Source: Cyclobacteriaceae bacterium YHN15 (lineage in GTDB: Bacteria > Bacteroidota > Bacteroidia > Cytophagales > Cyclobacteriaceae). From it: 64,000 nt of DNA. The stretch lies in the NCBI GenBank assembly GCA_003797895.1, contig RKQB01000002.1, forward strand, positions 497,354 through 561,353. Reading direction: 5' to 3'. Position numbers and translations under genes: made by a program. Positions within the stretch are counted from its first letter, which is position 1; each line of letters starts with the position of its first letter. Positions 16,742-24,611 of the stretch are shown here, piece after piece. The notes below the pieces were generated by a model. The model ran no database searches, was not told the origin of the DNA, and was given only the letters and a program-made list of their open reading frames with translations.

Positions 16742-18883
16742 TCAATTTACTCCAAACCTCGCAACAAATCCAATATTAAAACTCCTACCAGGTTCCATAA
16801 ATACATTTTGATTGCCCGGAGCACCTCTTGACACGTGACTTCTGTATAACTTATCTGTCAAGTTGGTAATACTGAAAACTAGTCTTGAATGAGGTAATTT
16901 ACTTCCCAAATTATGAAGATTCAGGCCAGTATTGATATTAAAGATGGCATAGCCTGGAGTCTCAATTTCATTTGGGGCTGGATCATTTTGGTCAAATACC
17001 AGTAACATTTCCGGCCTTACAAAAAACTTATCTTCACGCTCCTGGATATGCACTCCGGCCCATAATTGCGTTGCAGGTATAGATTGTAGCGGGTTGTTAG
17101 TAATATTATTAATACCGTTAATCATAGCTCCACTTATAAAAGCACTGGATAAAGCCCCTATCTTAGCTCTTATATCCCATTCAAATCCTGTCAATGTAGC
17201 TTCTCCTATATTTTGGATTTGAATTGAAGGTGTATCTTCAAATATAATGTCCGCTTCTTCAAATAAATTGTTTAGAAAGTTTTGGTAAAAATTTGCTTCA
17301 AGTGTTATTATTCCAGCTCTATATTTTGTTCCCAATTCGTAAAAAACGCCTGTTTCTGAATTTAAATTTGGATTGGGTACCAAAAAACCCTGACCAACCT
17401 CTGCGAAGTGATATTTGGAGAATAAATCAGGACCCCTAAAAGAGTTTGCAAGATTAGTAGTGAAACTAAAGGCATCATTTACCTGATACTTCATCCCTAT
17501 GTTACCTGTCAATTGAAGATCGTTACTCGAACTGTTTTCACTATTAAATACTTGAGCTATTTCTTCAATTCCAAAAGGACTATCTTCAATCCTGGTCCTC
17601 ACATTGTCTAATCTACCTGCAACTAATAAATCTATCTTTTTGCCCAATTTCACCTCTTCGATAGCAAATAAACCAATGCTATTACTGTAGCTATCAGGCT
17701 GAATTTGTTCATAAGGCCGATTGATTTCGTTAACCATATTCCCCATTTGATTAAAGATTTGGATATTAAGCTCTCTATGAGTTCCGATTCGGTGTTCTCT
17801 CAGATAATCTATTCCGAAGGTCATTTTAGCATTGTCCCTTTGTCTTAAAGTTGAGAAAAATCTTCCACCCATAAAGGGGACATCTAAATCCAGCATCGCA
17901 TTAATTCTTCTATTCAAATTAGTAGTATTCGGAAATGGAATGTTGGTAATTTGATCTACATGTAAATTTTGCTCTTTATAAAATAACCTAAACCCAATGG
18001 ACTCTATTCTGTCAGAAATATCATAGCCATCATATGCTAAGTTGATGTCCTTTTGAGTATCAGGATCAAATCTTCTGATTACACTTGGAGGGCCTGGCGC
18101 CCCCAGACCGCCAGGAAAGCCAACATTTCTATTTTCAAAATATTTACCACTTACTTCAACTCTATGATTAGCTGCCCACGAATACCCTATGTTAAAATCA
18201 AAATTAGTGGACTCAAACTGGCTGTTTTCTATTTCACCTTCGGCTGTTTTTGTATTACCTGCATTTCTCATTCCGGCTCCGATTAAAAAATCAAAGCCAT
18301 TCCCTCTTCCCTCCAGTTCTACTCGTCCTCTGTAAAAGTCAGCAACTGATTGATAGCCTCCATATACACTTCCACCTATTTTCATATCTTTTCCATACCC
18401 ATTTTCAGCTTTTCGTGTAACTATATTGACAAGACCTGACACTGCATCACTTCCCCAAAAAGCAGAGGCTGGGCCTTTTATAACTTCTATTCTTTCTGTC
18501 TGAAAGGGGTCAATTAATGCATATGATCTGATCCTTCCACCTACGTAGGGATTCCCATCAATAAGTAATGGCGCCCGCTCTCGAGAAAGTCCTCTAATAA
18601 TCGGTGTGCTGGCCAAACCGCCGTCACTTTGACGGGTTACGCCAGGGATATATTGAATTGCTTCAACAGGAGTGAGGGGTTGGTTTTCTTCAATTTGCTT
18701 TTTGTTGACAACATGGATTTTGATCGGTATGCTTTCCACGTTACTTAGGGATCTTAGGGCAGAAACCACAACTTCTTCCATTTCTAAAGATCGCAAAGAG
18801 TCAACTGTTTCTTGAGCGGATAGCGTATGTCCTAAACCGGAAAACAAAGTAGTAAATATCAGCAGAATTTTGGATCGTTTCAT
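16742..18883 (-). CDS. TonB-dependent outer-membrane receptor, divergent to hydrogenase
   Basis: The 713-residue protein has a signal peptide (residues 1-23, ending LSAQ), a short TonB-box-like segment MEEVVVSALRS, a plug domain (about residues 45-165, with IQYIPGVTRQSDGG and IEVIKGPASAFWGSDAVSGL) and a 22-strand-type barrel ending in FNIGFVARFGVN. It lacks the carboxypeptidase-like N-terminal domain of SusC proteins, so a metal, haem or siderophore substrate is more likely than glycan. It is transcribed divergently from the hydrogenase operon across 206 bp that hold two palindromes, so shared regulation and a role in nickel or iron supply are plausible but not shown. Confidence 0.85.
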   Translation of the reverse strand: MKRSKILLIFTTLFSGLGHTLSAQETVDSLRSLEMEEVVVSALRSLSNVESIPIKIHVVNKKQIEENQPLTPVEAIQYIPGVTRQSDGGLASTPIIRGLSRERAPLLIDGNPYVGGRIRSYALIDPFQTERIEVIKGPASAFWGSDAVSGLVNIVTRKAENGYGKDMKIGGSVYGGYQSVADFYRGRVELEGRGNGFDFLIGAGMRNAGNTKTAEGEIENSQFESTNFDFNIGYSWAANHRVEVSGKYFENRNVGFPGGLGAPGPPSVIRRFDPDTQKDINLAYDGYDISDRIESIGFRLFYKEQNLHVDQITNIPFPNTTNLNRRINAMLDLDVPFMGGRFFSTLRQRDNAKMTFGIDYLREHRIGTHRELNIQIFNQMGNMVNEINRPYEQIQPDSYSNSIGLFAIEEVKLGKKIDLLVAGRLDNVRTRIEDSPFGIEEIAQVFNSENSSSNDLQLTGNIGMKYQVNDAFSFTTNLANSFRGPDLFSKYHFAEVGQGFLVPNPNLNSETGVFYELGTKYRAGIITLEANFYQNFLNNLFEEADIIFEDTPSIQIQNIGEATLTGFEWDIRAKIGALSSAFISGAMINGINNITNNPLQSIPATQLWAGVHIQEREDKFFVRPEMLLVFDQNDPAPNEIETPGYAIFNINTGLNLHNLGSKLPHSRLVFSITNLTDKLYRSHVSRGAPGNQNVFMEPGRSFNIGFVARFGVN

Positions 18884-18898
18884 AGCTATTTCCTTTTT

Positions 18899-18916
18899 TT
18901 AGAAAGACTTTTCTAA
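18899..18916. promoter_or_regulatory. Candidate operator palindrome 1 (TTAGAAA-N4-TTTCTAA)
   Basis: The 18-bp inverted repeat TTAGAAA GACT TTTCTAA has perfect 7-bp arms; the symmetry extends to 10-bp arms at 18896-18919. It lies 16 bp upstream of the TonB receptor start. It shares the pattern TTAG(A/G)AA-N4-TT(T/C)CTAA with palindrome 2 in the same gap, which suggests binding of the same dimeric regulator. The TetR pair at the end of the hyp operon is the obvious candidate (inference). Confidence 0.55.
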
Positions 18917-18969
18917 AAACAAACATATCAAAAATTTGAGATGTTTAAGCAAGTAGCTTTAATTGTAAA

Positions 18970-18987
18970 TTAGGAAATATTTCCTAA
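18970..18987. promoter_or_regulatory. Candidate operator palindrome 2 (TTAGGAA-N4-TTCCTAA)
   Basis: TTAGGAAATATTTCCTAA is a perfect 18-bp palindrome in the divergent gap, about 100 bp upstream of the hydrogenase small-subunit start and 71 bp (centre to centre) from palindrome 1, close to seven helical turns. Half-sites match those of palindrome 1 at six of seven positions. It is well placed to control both divergent transcripts. Confidence 0.55.
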
Positions 18988-19089
18988 ATATTCCAGCCAA
19001 TTATTCTAATTAATAGGCCTTTATTGGATTTTAATTTTATAGATTTGAAAAACAACGACTTTTATATTGTCCGTATATTTTAATGTATT

Positions 19090-20238
19090 ATGATAGCAAT
19101 GAGTGAGAAGATTGCGTCCCTAGGTTCCGATCACATAGATGAGGTTCATGCCTTCTGGATAGCAGGAGGAAGTTGCGATGGTTGTTCTATTGCAGCAGTG
19201 GGAGCTAGTTCGCCTTCTGTAGAAGATCTACTGCGAGGAGTATTACCAGGGATGCCAAAAGTAGTGTTACATCATCCTGTTCTTTCGGTTAATGCTGGTG
19301 AAGAATTCATCTATCCATTTAGGTTAGCTGCCAAAGGGGAGTTAGGTAAACCCTTTGTTGTAATCTGTGAAGGATCGATTATGGATGAACGAATTGCCGC
19401 TTCAACAGGGGGTTATTGGTCAGGCCTTGGAGTAGATGAAGATGAAAATGGAGATCCTCAACCAATACCCTCATCCAGCTGGGTATCAAGAATGAGCCAA
19501 TATGCCGCAGCTGTAATAGCTGTGGGTACATGTGCTACTTGGGGAGGAGTACCGGCAGCAGCTGGTAACCCTACAGATGCAGCAGGGGTAATGGATTTTT
19601 TGGGTAAGGATTATCGAAGTGCACTGGGTTTGCCTGTCGTAAATTTACCAGGTTGTGCCCCACAAGGAGACAATATTACAGAGACAATTGCTGCGGTACT
19701 TCTATTCCTGCATGGAGTAGGCCCTTTACCGGAATTTGATGAGTTAGGACGTCCTTCCTGGTTATTTGGAGAGACAGTGCATAGGGGATGTACCAGAGCA
19801 GGATTTTACGAGGAGGGAAAATTTGCTGGAGAATATGGCGATAAAGAATGCCTGGTAGAAGTAGGCTGCTGGGGCCCGGTGGTTCAATGCAATATCAATA
19901 AAAGAGGTGCCATGAACGGTCAAGGAGGGTGCATGAATATTGGAGCACCTTGTATTGGTTGTACCATGCCCGGATTCCCTGATAGTTTTGCTCCTTTTTA
20001 TGCCACACCTCCGGGTACTTTCGTGTCATCTACGATGTCAAAAATTCATGGTTCCATTATAAGCAACCTCAGACAGATGACACAACAATTTCAAAATCTA
20101 AGTCCAAAATGGAAAAAAGATGGTCATATTCCTTCAGGATGGGGTCATGTTCCCCAACCCGGTCCTCTAAAGAAAATAGCACACTTCGCCTACGAAAAAA
20201 TGCAATTCCGAAATAGCCCGAAACCTGGGTCTAAATAA
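19090..20238 (+). CDS. [NiFe]-hydrogenase small subunit
   Basis: The 382-residue protein carries the Fe-S cluster ligands of a small subunit. Proximal [4Fe-4S]: C29 and C32 (GGSCDGCS), C148 (GTCATWGG) and C189 (LPGCAPQGDN). Distal cluster: His and Cys of VHRGC, then KEC and VGC. Medial cluster: VQCN and APCIGC. There is no N-terminal twin-arginine signal and no C-terminal membrane helix, so the enzyme should stay in the cytoplasm, as in groups 1h/1l/2a and unlike membrane-bound group 1d enzymes. The start at 19090 is one of two close ATGs (the other at 19099). Five small membrane-protein genes separate it from the large subunit, which is unusual. It likely passes electrons from H2 oxidation to the respiratory chain. 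Confidence 0.93.
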   Translation: MIAMSEKIASLGSDHIDEVHAFWIAGGSCDGCSIAAVGASSPSVEDLLRGVLPGMPKVVLHHPVLSVNAGEEFIYPFRLAAKGELGKPFVVICEGSIMDERIAASTGGYWSGLGVDEDENGDPQPIPSSSWVSRMSQYAAAVIAVGTCATWGGVPAAAGNPTDAAGVMDFLGKDYRSALGLPVVNLPGCAPQGDNITETIAAVLLFLHGVGPLPEFDELGRPSWLFGETVHRGCTRAGFYEEGKFAGEYGDKECLVEVGCWGPVVQCNINKRGAMNGQGGCMNIGAPCIGCTMPGFPDSFAPFYATPPGTFVSSTMSKIHGSIISNLRQMTQQFQNLSPKWKKDGHIPSGWGHVPQPGPLKKIAHFAYEKMQFRNSPKPGSK

Positions 20239-20245
20239 AAGAAAT

Positions 20246-20533
20246 ATGGATGAATCAACACTTTATAGCAACTACTATATAGGATTAGGCATAGCCGTAG
20301 TAATCATTTTGGCAGCTGCAGTACTACTAATTCTTGTATGGCTAGCCGCGAGAAGAATTCTTCAACTCGCCTCAGTAGCCTTGGATTTGGTCGTGAAAAT
20401 TAAAGAAAACACGAATAGCATATGGGCACTACAGAAAACCAATGAAGTGGCTGTAAACATCATGGAAGAAGCAGAAGCAATTGATTCTCACGCGGGTTTG
20501 GTTGCGGAATCATTACCTCAGACAAATAAATAA
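20246..20533 (+). CDS. Small single-span membrane protein 1 of hydrogenase operon
   Basis: This 95-residue protein has one strong membrane helix (residues 11-36, IGLGIAVVIILAAAVLLILV...) followed by ARR, so by the positive-inside rule the C-terminal tail should be cytoplasmic. The tail (residues 40-90) is amphipathic helix with LVVKIKENTNSIWALQKT. It starts 7 bp after the small-subunit stop. I recognise no named family. The tail pattern around ENT and the overall layout recur in the next four genes, pointing to a duplicated family. A role in anchoring the hydrogenase or in quinone access is an inference. Confidence 0.8.
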   Translation: MDESTLYSNYYIGLGIAVVIILAAAVLLILVWLAARRILQLASVALDLVVKIKENTNSIWALQKTNEVAVNIMEEAEAIDSHAGLVAESLPQTNK

Positions 20534-20539
20534 AAGCCG

Positions 20540-20854
20540 ATGGAAGCATATCAGATTTTATGGATTATCTCTTTAATTATTGGTATTGTGGTGATTGGGG
20601 TGGTGGCCTTCCTTTTACATAAGATAAAAACTACCGCCGGAAAAATAGATGTAGTTGCAGGTAAAATATGGACTCAAGGTAAGCTTACAGCAAACAATAC
20701 CATTCAGATCCCTCTATTTCTATCAGTTACCAATAAAGTAGTAAGCAAAATTTATGATTCTGCGGTAAAAATCATAGGGGGATCAGCTGCTATCAAAGAT
20801 CATGCAGAGGGATGTCCGGGATGCCCAGCTTGCGTATTAAATCATCATAAATAA
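20540..20854 (+). CDS. Small membrane protein 2 of hydrogenase operon, with C-terminal CxxCxxC
   Basis: The 104-residue product has one membrane helix (residues 6-27) followed by HKIK, and an amphipathic tail with GKLTANNTIQIP. It differs from its neighbours in ending with a metal-binding-like motif: C92, C95 and C98 in EGCPGCPACVLNHHK, plus H102 and H103. The motif could hold zinc or an Fe-S cluster near the membrane surface. It starts 6 bp after the previous stop, and the whole block reads as one tightly packed operon. No known family was recognised. Confidence 0.8.
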   Translation: MEAYQILWIISLIIGIVVIGVVAFLLHKIKTTAGKIDVVAGKIWTQGKLTANNTIQIPLFLSVTNKVVSKIYDSAVKIIGGSAAIKDHAEGCPGCPACVLNHHK

Positions 20855-20861
20855 GAATATT

Positions 20862-21152
20862 ATGGATATTATTTTAATGATCTGTACTATAGTCGCTGTG
20901 GTTCTGTTTGTCGCAGTTCTTGTCATATACCTCACTGGCATAATCAATCTACTCAATCATATAGGTGGAGTTGGCGATAGTTATCTGGCAAAACTTAGAT
21001 TAGGCTTAAGGGCAATAGAAACTGAAACCGGGCACCTACCCACTGAAGTATCCAAACTGAACAAAGCCTTGAGTGAAACTTCCAGCGGATTGGTAGAAGT
21101 TAATAAAAATTTAGAAGGAACCATTAAAGCCGTGGTTAAACAAAAAATATAG
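20862..21152 (+). CDS. Small single-span membrane protein 3 of hydrogenase operon
   Basis: This 96-residue protein has an N-terminal membrane helix (residues 3-28, LMICTIVAVVLFVAVLVIYL) and a tail with LRLGLRAIETETGHLPTEV and SSGLVEVNKNLEGTIKAV, predicted helical with heptad-like leucines. The tail could form a coiled coil with the matching tails of the neighbouring small proteins. The gap to the previous gene is 7 bp. Function is not known. Confidence 0.78.
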   Translation: MDIILMICTIVAVVLFVAVLVIYLTGIINLLNHIGGVGDSYLAKLRLGLRAIETETGHLPTEVSKLNKALSETSSGLVEVNKNLEGTIKAVVKQKI

Positions 21153-21156
21153 CAAT

Positions 21157-21450
21157 ATGACCAATGTTATTCTCATACTATGGGCCGTTTTATTGGCCGT
21201 TACCATTTTACTGCTTCCTTTTATCGTAGGACTATTGCACAGCACCTGGGCAGCCAGCAAAAGCATAGAAAGGTATTTCAAAGAAATGAAAGAAGCTGGT
21301 TTAGGTATAGTCGAAAATACAGGTTATGTGAGCGAATTGGATAATACAATTGGAGTAGCATCGGGTATTTTAGAAGTGGCTGGCAAAATTGATAATAATG
21401 CCAAAACCATTAAAGATGCAGTATCTGAAAGAGCATTAAAACAAAATTAA
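21157..21450 (+). CDS. Small single-span membrane protein 4 of hydrogenase operon
   Basis: The 97-residue product has a membrane helix at residues 3-25 (VILILWAVLLAVTILLLPFIV) and a charged helical tail with YFKEMKEAGLGIVENTGYV and ASGILEVAGKIDNNAKTI. The IVENT and KIDNNAKTI segments line up with ENT and AIDSHAGLV of protein 1. It begins 4 bp after the previous stop. It is most similar in layout to proteins 1 and 5. Its function is not known. Confidence 0.78.
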   Translation: MTNVILILWAVLLAVTILLLPFIVGLLHSTWAASKSIERYFKEMKEAGLGIVENTGYVSELDNTIGVASGILEVAGKIDNNAKTIKDAVSERALKQN

Positions 21451-21452
21451 AT

Positions 21453-21728
21453 ATGACGGCATATACATTATATATAGCAACATTGATCATTGTAGGTTTG
21501 GTGGTATTGGTACTGGTCATCTATCTGTTACTCATTATAGTAGCATTGAGAAGGGCAGGAACGTACTTGGAGCAACTAGCGGGTGGTCTTCAAAAAATTG
21601 TGGATAATACTTCCCCCTTATCTAATAAATTAGATACCATAAACGGTGCTTTATTCCAGCTCCACGGAGGGCTGTCTTCTGTTGACAAGCACTTAGTGGG
21701 CATTGCCAAGGTTTTCAAATTAGTTTGA
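21453..21728 (+). CDS. Small single-span membrane protein 5 of hydrogenase operon
   Basis: The 91-residue product has a membrane helix (residues 5-31, LYIATLIIVGLVVLVLVIYL) followed by ALRR, again predicting a cytoplasmic tail. The tail contains GGLQKIVDNTSPLSNKLDT and GGLSSVDKHLVGIAKVF, the NT motif and a VDKHL segment matching VNKNL of protein 3. It starts only 2 bp after the previous stop and is 43 bp from the large-subunit start, the widest gap in this block. Confidence 0.78.
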   Translation: MTAYTLYIATLIIVGLVVLVLVIYLLLIIVALRRAGTYLEQLAGGLQKIVDNTSPLSNKLDTINGALFQLHGGLSSVDKHLVGIAKVFKLV

Positions 21729-21771
21729 CACCTCCTTTTAATAAAATAACCATAGAATAAAATAATAGCAT

Positions 21772-23646
21772 ATGTGTTTTAAAAATTTACCAATCGCATT
21801 TGATGAGCAAGGAAACGCCTACTTGAAAGAGGACATTGCTAATCCTTATGAATATAAGGTTGTCGATCTCGGACAAGAGCAGGACAAACTCCATAGTCTA
21901 ATGGAGAAAAACGGCTATATCAAAAATGTGGATTATGACCCAGTCACACGGGTAGCAGGTGCACTGGCCTTTCATAGTGTGGTCGATTTAAAAGAAAAGA
22001 AAGTGCTTTCAACGAACTCTATGGCCACACTCTTCAGAGGCTATGAAATTATCTTGAAGGGTAGAGATCCACGCGATGCAGCCTATATCAGCAGCCGAGC
22101 GTGCGGAGTATGTGGGGGGGTTCATGCTACTACTTCGGCATTGGCAATTGAAATGGCCCTTGGTATAAAGCCACCGCCATTGGGTATTGTGATGCGTAAT
22201 ATACTTTTGGCGATAGAGTATTTATATGATCACCCATTGCATTTGTTCTTGTTGGCAGGCCCTGATTATTCAGAAGAGTTGGTTGCAGCTACCAACCCTG
22301 AATTGATCTCCAAAGCAGCATCAGCTAAATGTAAAAACAAAAATGTTCATGGATATGATACCATATTGGATATCATGAAAGATTTAAATCCTCTCAAAGG
22401 AAAATTATATCTTGAAGCACTATCCATGACGAGGGTAGCCAGGGAAGCTTATGTACAGATCGGTGGAAAATATCCTCATCCACAATCAGTGGTGCCCGGT
22501 GGCATTTCTGTAACCGTTACGATGACTACACTCAATGAAGTGTATACGAGATTGATCAAGTTTTTTGACTATGGCCAGAAAACTACAGGTATATGGGATG
22601 ATGTCTTTGACTTCTTCTATGAACAAGACGAAAGGTATCAGCAGTGTGGTGTAAGACCTGCTACTATGGCCGATACAGGTGTATGGGATAGACCCGATTT
22701 TTATGATGCATCATTTGAAAATTGTGACAAATGGGGCGAAGCAAGGTGGTCTACGCCCGGCATATTGGTAGATGGGGAAGTGGTAACCACAAAGCTAAGT
22801 GAACTTAACGCCGGCTTGGAAGAATTTGTAGAACACTCTTACTATGAAAAATGGCAGGATCATAAGTTTCTTACAGATGATAAAGGCCTTCCTCTTAGCC
22901 CAAATCATCCATGGAATAAAGATACTATTCCGAAGCCCGGGAAACAGAGTTGGAGAGACAGATACAGCTGGGATACATGCCCAACTTGGGACCGTTTGCC
23001 AATGGAAGCTGGCGCATATTCAAGAATGTATCTTACTGCTAAAGCCCAAAAAGCACCAGCAAGTAAATATCTTGAAAATACAGGACATAGTATGATAATC
23101 CATGTTCCTAAATACAACCTTCCAGCTGCTGATTTAGAGTGGAAAATACCGACACATTGGAACGCATTTGAGCGTAACAGGGCAAGAGCATATTGCATAC
23201 CCTATTCTGCTATGGTTGCATTGGAGAATTGGGAAATTGCACAACAACTTATCAGGAATGGAGAAACCGCGGTAAGTACACCCTTCGAAATACCACAGAA
23301 AGGATTGTACAAAGGATTTGGCGCTTGGGGCGCCGGCCGTGGATTTCTCACCCATCATTTGATTGTAGAAAACGGCTTAATCCAAAACTACCAGATTTTA
23401 ACACCGTCCACATTCAATGCAGCACCAAGAACTCCATGGGGCGCACCAGGACCATATGAAGAGGCAGTAATGAATACGCCCATTCTTGAAAAATTTGATA
23501 CGCCTGAAAACTACAAGGGCATTGATATTCTGAGAGCTATAAGAAGTTTTGATCCTTGCATGCCTTGTACTACTCATATTATGGCTAAAGATACAAATCA
23601 TGTAGTGACCCGTGAAGTAACAACATGTGCATGTGGAATTGAATAA
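21772..23646 (+). CDS. [NiFe]-hydrogenase large subunit
   Basis: The 624-residue catalytic subunit has both nickel-binding motifs: the N-terminal L1 motif RACGVCGGVH (R109, C111, C114, H118) and the C-terminal L2 motif DPCMPCTTH (C596, C599, H602). The early DPVTRVAG segment corresponds to the conserved DPVTRxEGH. Twenty-two residues follow H602 and should be removed by the maturation endopeptidase; this tail ends with an unusual TTCACGIE. Together with the small subunit it oxidises H2 at a Ni-Fe(CN)2CO site. Exact subgroup needs a phylogeny; the genes around it and the lack of a Tat signal suggest the 1h/1l type. Confidence 0.95.
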   Translation: MCFKNLPIAFDEQGNAYLKEDIANPYEYKVVDLGQEQDKLHSLMEKNGYIKNVDYDPVTRVAGALAFHSVVDLKEKKVLSTNSMATLFRGYEIILKGRDPRDAAYISSRACGVCGGVHATTSALAIEMALGIKPPPLGIVMRNILLAIEYLYDHPLHLFLLAGPDYSEELVAATNPELISKAASAKCKNKNVHGYDTILDIMKDLNPLKGKLYLEALSMTRVAREAYVQIGGKYPHPQSVVPGGISVTVTMTTLNEVYTRLIKFFDYGQKTTGIWDDVFDFFYEQDERYQQCGVRPATMADTGVWDRPDFYDASFENCDKWGEARWSTPGILVDGEVVTTKLSELNAGLEEFVEHSYYEKWQDHKFLTDDKGLPLSPNHPWNKDTIPKPGKQSWRDRYSWDTCPTWDRLPMEAGAYSRMYLTAKAQKAPASKYLENTGHSMIIHVPKYNLPAADLEWKIPTHWNAFERNRARAYCIPYSAMVALENWEIAQQLIRNGETAVSTPFEIPQKGLYKGFGAWGAGRGFLTHHLIVENGLIQNYQILTPSTFNAAPRTPWGAPGPYEEAVMNTPILEKFDTPENYKGIDILRAIRSFDPCMPCTTHIMAKDTNHVVTREVTTCACGIE

Positions 23647-24199
23647 AAAAACATTAATTGGCACTGTAGGATACCACATCTTGGGCAACCATTCGATGCC
23701 TCCGATGATGTACCTTCATCTTAACGAGATGTCATGGCCAGATCATGTAAAGGTGGATGAATTAAATTGGGGGCCAGTTGCAGTTGTTCAGATGATGGAG
23801 GCTGAATCTCCCCCATTTGAAAAAGTAATCATACTGTGCGCTATTGAGCGAAAAGGTAGAAAAATAGGTCAAATTGATGTTTTTCGCTGGCTCGGTAAAC
23901 TGCCAGATGAAGAACAGATTCAAGCTTGCGTAGGAGATGCTGCCACAGGGGTTATATCTGTTGAAAATCTTTTGGTAATTGGAGAATACTTTAAAATCTG
24001 GAAAGATGAAGTATATCTCGTAGATGTGGAACCAGGACCCGAAGTGGCAGGTGAAAAATGGACTGAAAGTATGGAATCTTCCATACCGGATGTTATTTCA
24101 ACTATAAAACGACTTGCGCTGACTGGCATGGATGATGGCATAGATATAAAGTATCTCCAAGGGGATACCTTATTTACCAATAAAATTGTCACAGACTAA
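23627..24199 (+). CDS. Degenerate hydrogenase maturation protease-like (M52 fold) protein
   Basis: This frame begins with GTG at 23627, overlapping the large-subunit gene by 20 bp; a GTG at 23633 is an alternative start. The 190-residue product aligns along its length with the intact M52 protease of this operon (26067-26588): GTVGYHILGNHSMPP against GVGNELREDDAFG, VIILCAIERKGRKIG against LILVDAVDYKRKPG, and VYLVDVEP against VYILGCQS. The nickel-binding acids are lost (D66 of the protease corresponds to C71 here) and the HYTNP histidine has no counterpart. It is therefore likely a non-catalytic relative, perhaps a chaperone or scaffold for the large subunit. The alignment is by eye. Confidence 0.7.
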   Translation: MHVELNKKTLIGTVGYHILGNHSMPPMMYLHLNEMSWPDHVKVDELNWGPVAVVQMMEAESPPFEKVIILCAIERKGRKIGQIDVFRWLGKLPDEEQIQACVGDAATGVISVENLLVIGEYFKIWKDEVYLVDVEPGPEVAGEKWTESMESSIPDVISTIKRLALTGMDDGIDIKYLQGDTLFTNKIVTD

Positions 24200-24211
24200 A
24201 CATTTGTATCA

Positions 24212-24607
24212 ATGGAAGAAATAGAAAAATCTTCGCTGAGGTCATTATTTTGGAAGGATGAAATACTTCAAGTCCTATATTGGATGAATGGTGAGGGACT
24301 TGGAAGTAAAGTTAAAATAGCACAGGTATTAGCACTGCTCAATACCAATGAAGCAAACCTGCTTTATCAGATTTCAAAATTGGTAGATGAAGATGTGCTC
24401 CTTGCCTCATCACCTGAAATCAATAAATATACCGAAATCCAGCTTTCAACTGAAACAAAGAAGGAAGCCGGTCGTCGATTCGCAGATGCCTTTCAGGGGT
24501 ATCAAAAGGCGGGGCATGGTGAATGCGGACCTGATTGTGAGTTTTGTTATGGGCCTGATGGGCACAAACTTGATAACTGTGTACATAATTGTGCTACGGC
24601 GCATTAA
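24212..24607 (+). CDS. Cys-rich winged-helix-like protein of hydrogenase operon
   Basis: The 131-residue product has an N-terminal helical part resembling a winged-helix domain (residues 12-85, with WKDEILQVLYWMNGEGLG and LLYQISKLVDEDVLL). Its C-terminal tail holds C105, C109, C112, C123 and C127 together with H102, H118, H125 and H131, in GHGECGPDCEFCYGPDGHK and the following residues. The tail could bind zinc, nickel or an Fe-S cluster. HypA, the usual zinc-and-nickel chaperone, is missing from the window, so a replacement role is possible but speculative; the layout is not that of HypA. It starts 12 bp after the preceding gene. Confidence 0.72.
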   Translation: MEEIEKSSLRSLFWKDEILQVLYWMNGEGLGSKVKIAQVLALLNTNEANLLYQISKLVDEDVLLASSPEINKYTEIQLSTETKKEAGRRFADAFQGYQKAGHGECGPDCEFCYGPDGHKLDNCVHNCATAH

Positions 24608-24611
24608 ATTC

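Noticed and set aside
19090..20238. Considered a Tat-exported group 1d hydrogenase small subunit
   Set aside because: No RRxFxK signal and no C-terminal membrane helix; no cytochrome b subunit gene in the operon.
24212..24607. Considered as HypA
   Set aside because: It lacks the N-terminal MHE nickel motif and the HypA zinc-finger layout of two CxxC pairs; its cysteines are all in the C-terminal tail.
24387..24611. Longer N-terminus for the Rieske-like protein
   Set aside because: The extension lies within the upstream gene in another frame; the ATG at 24612 is 4 bp after that gene's stop.
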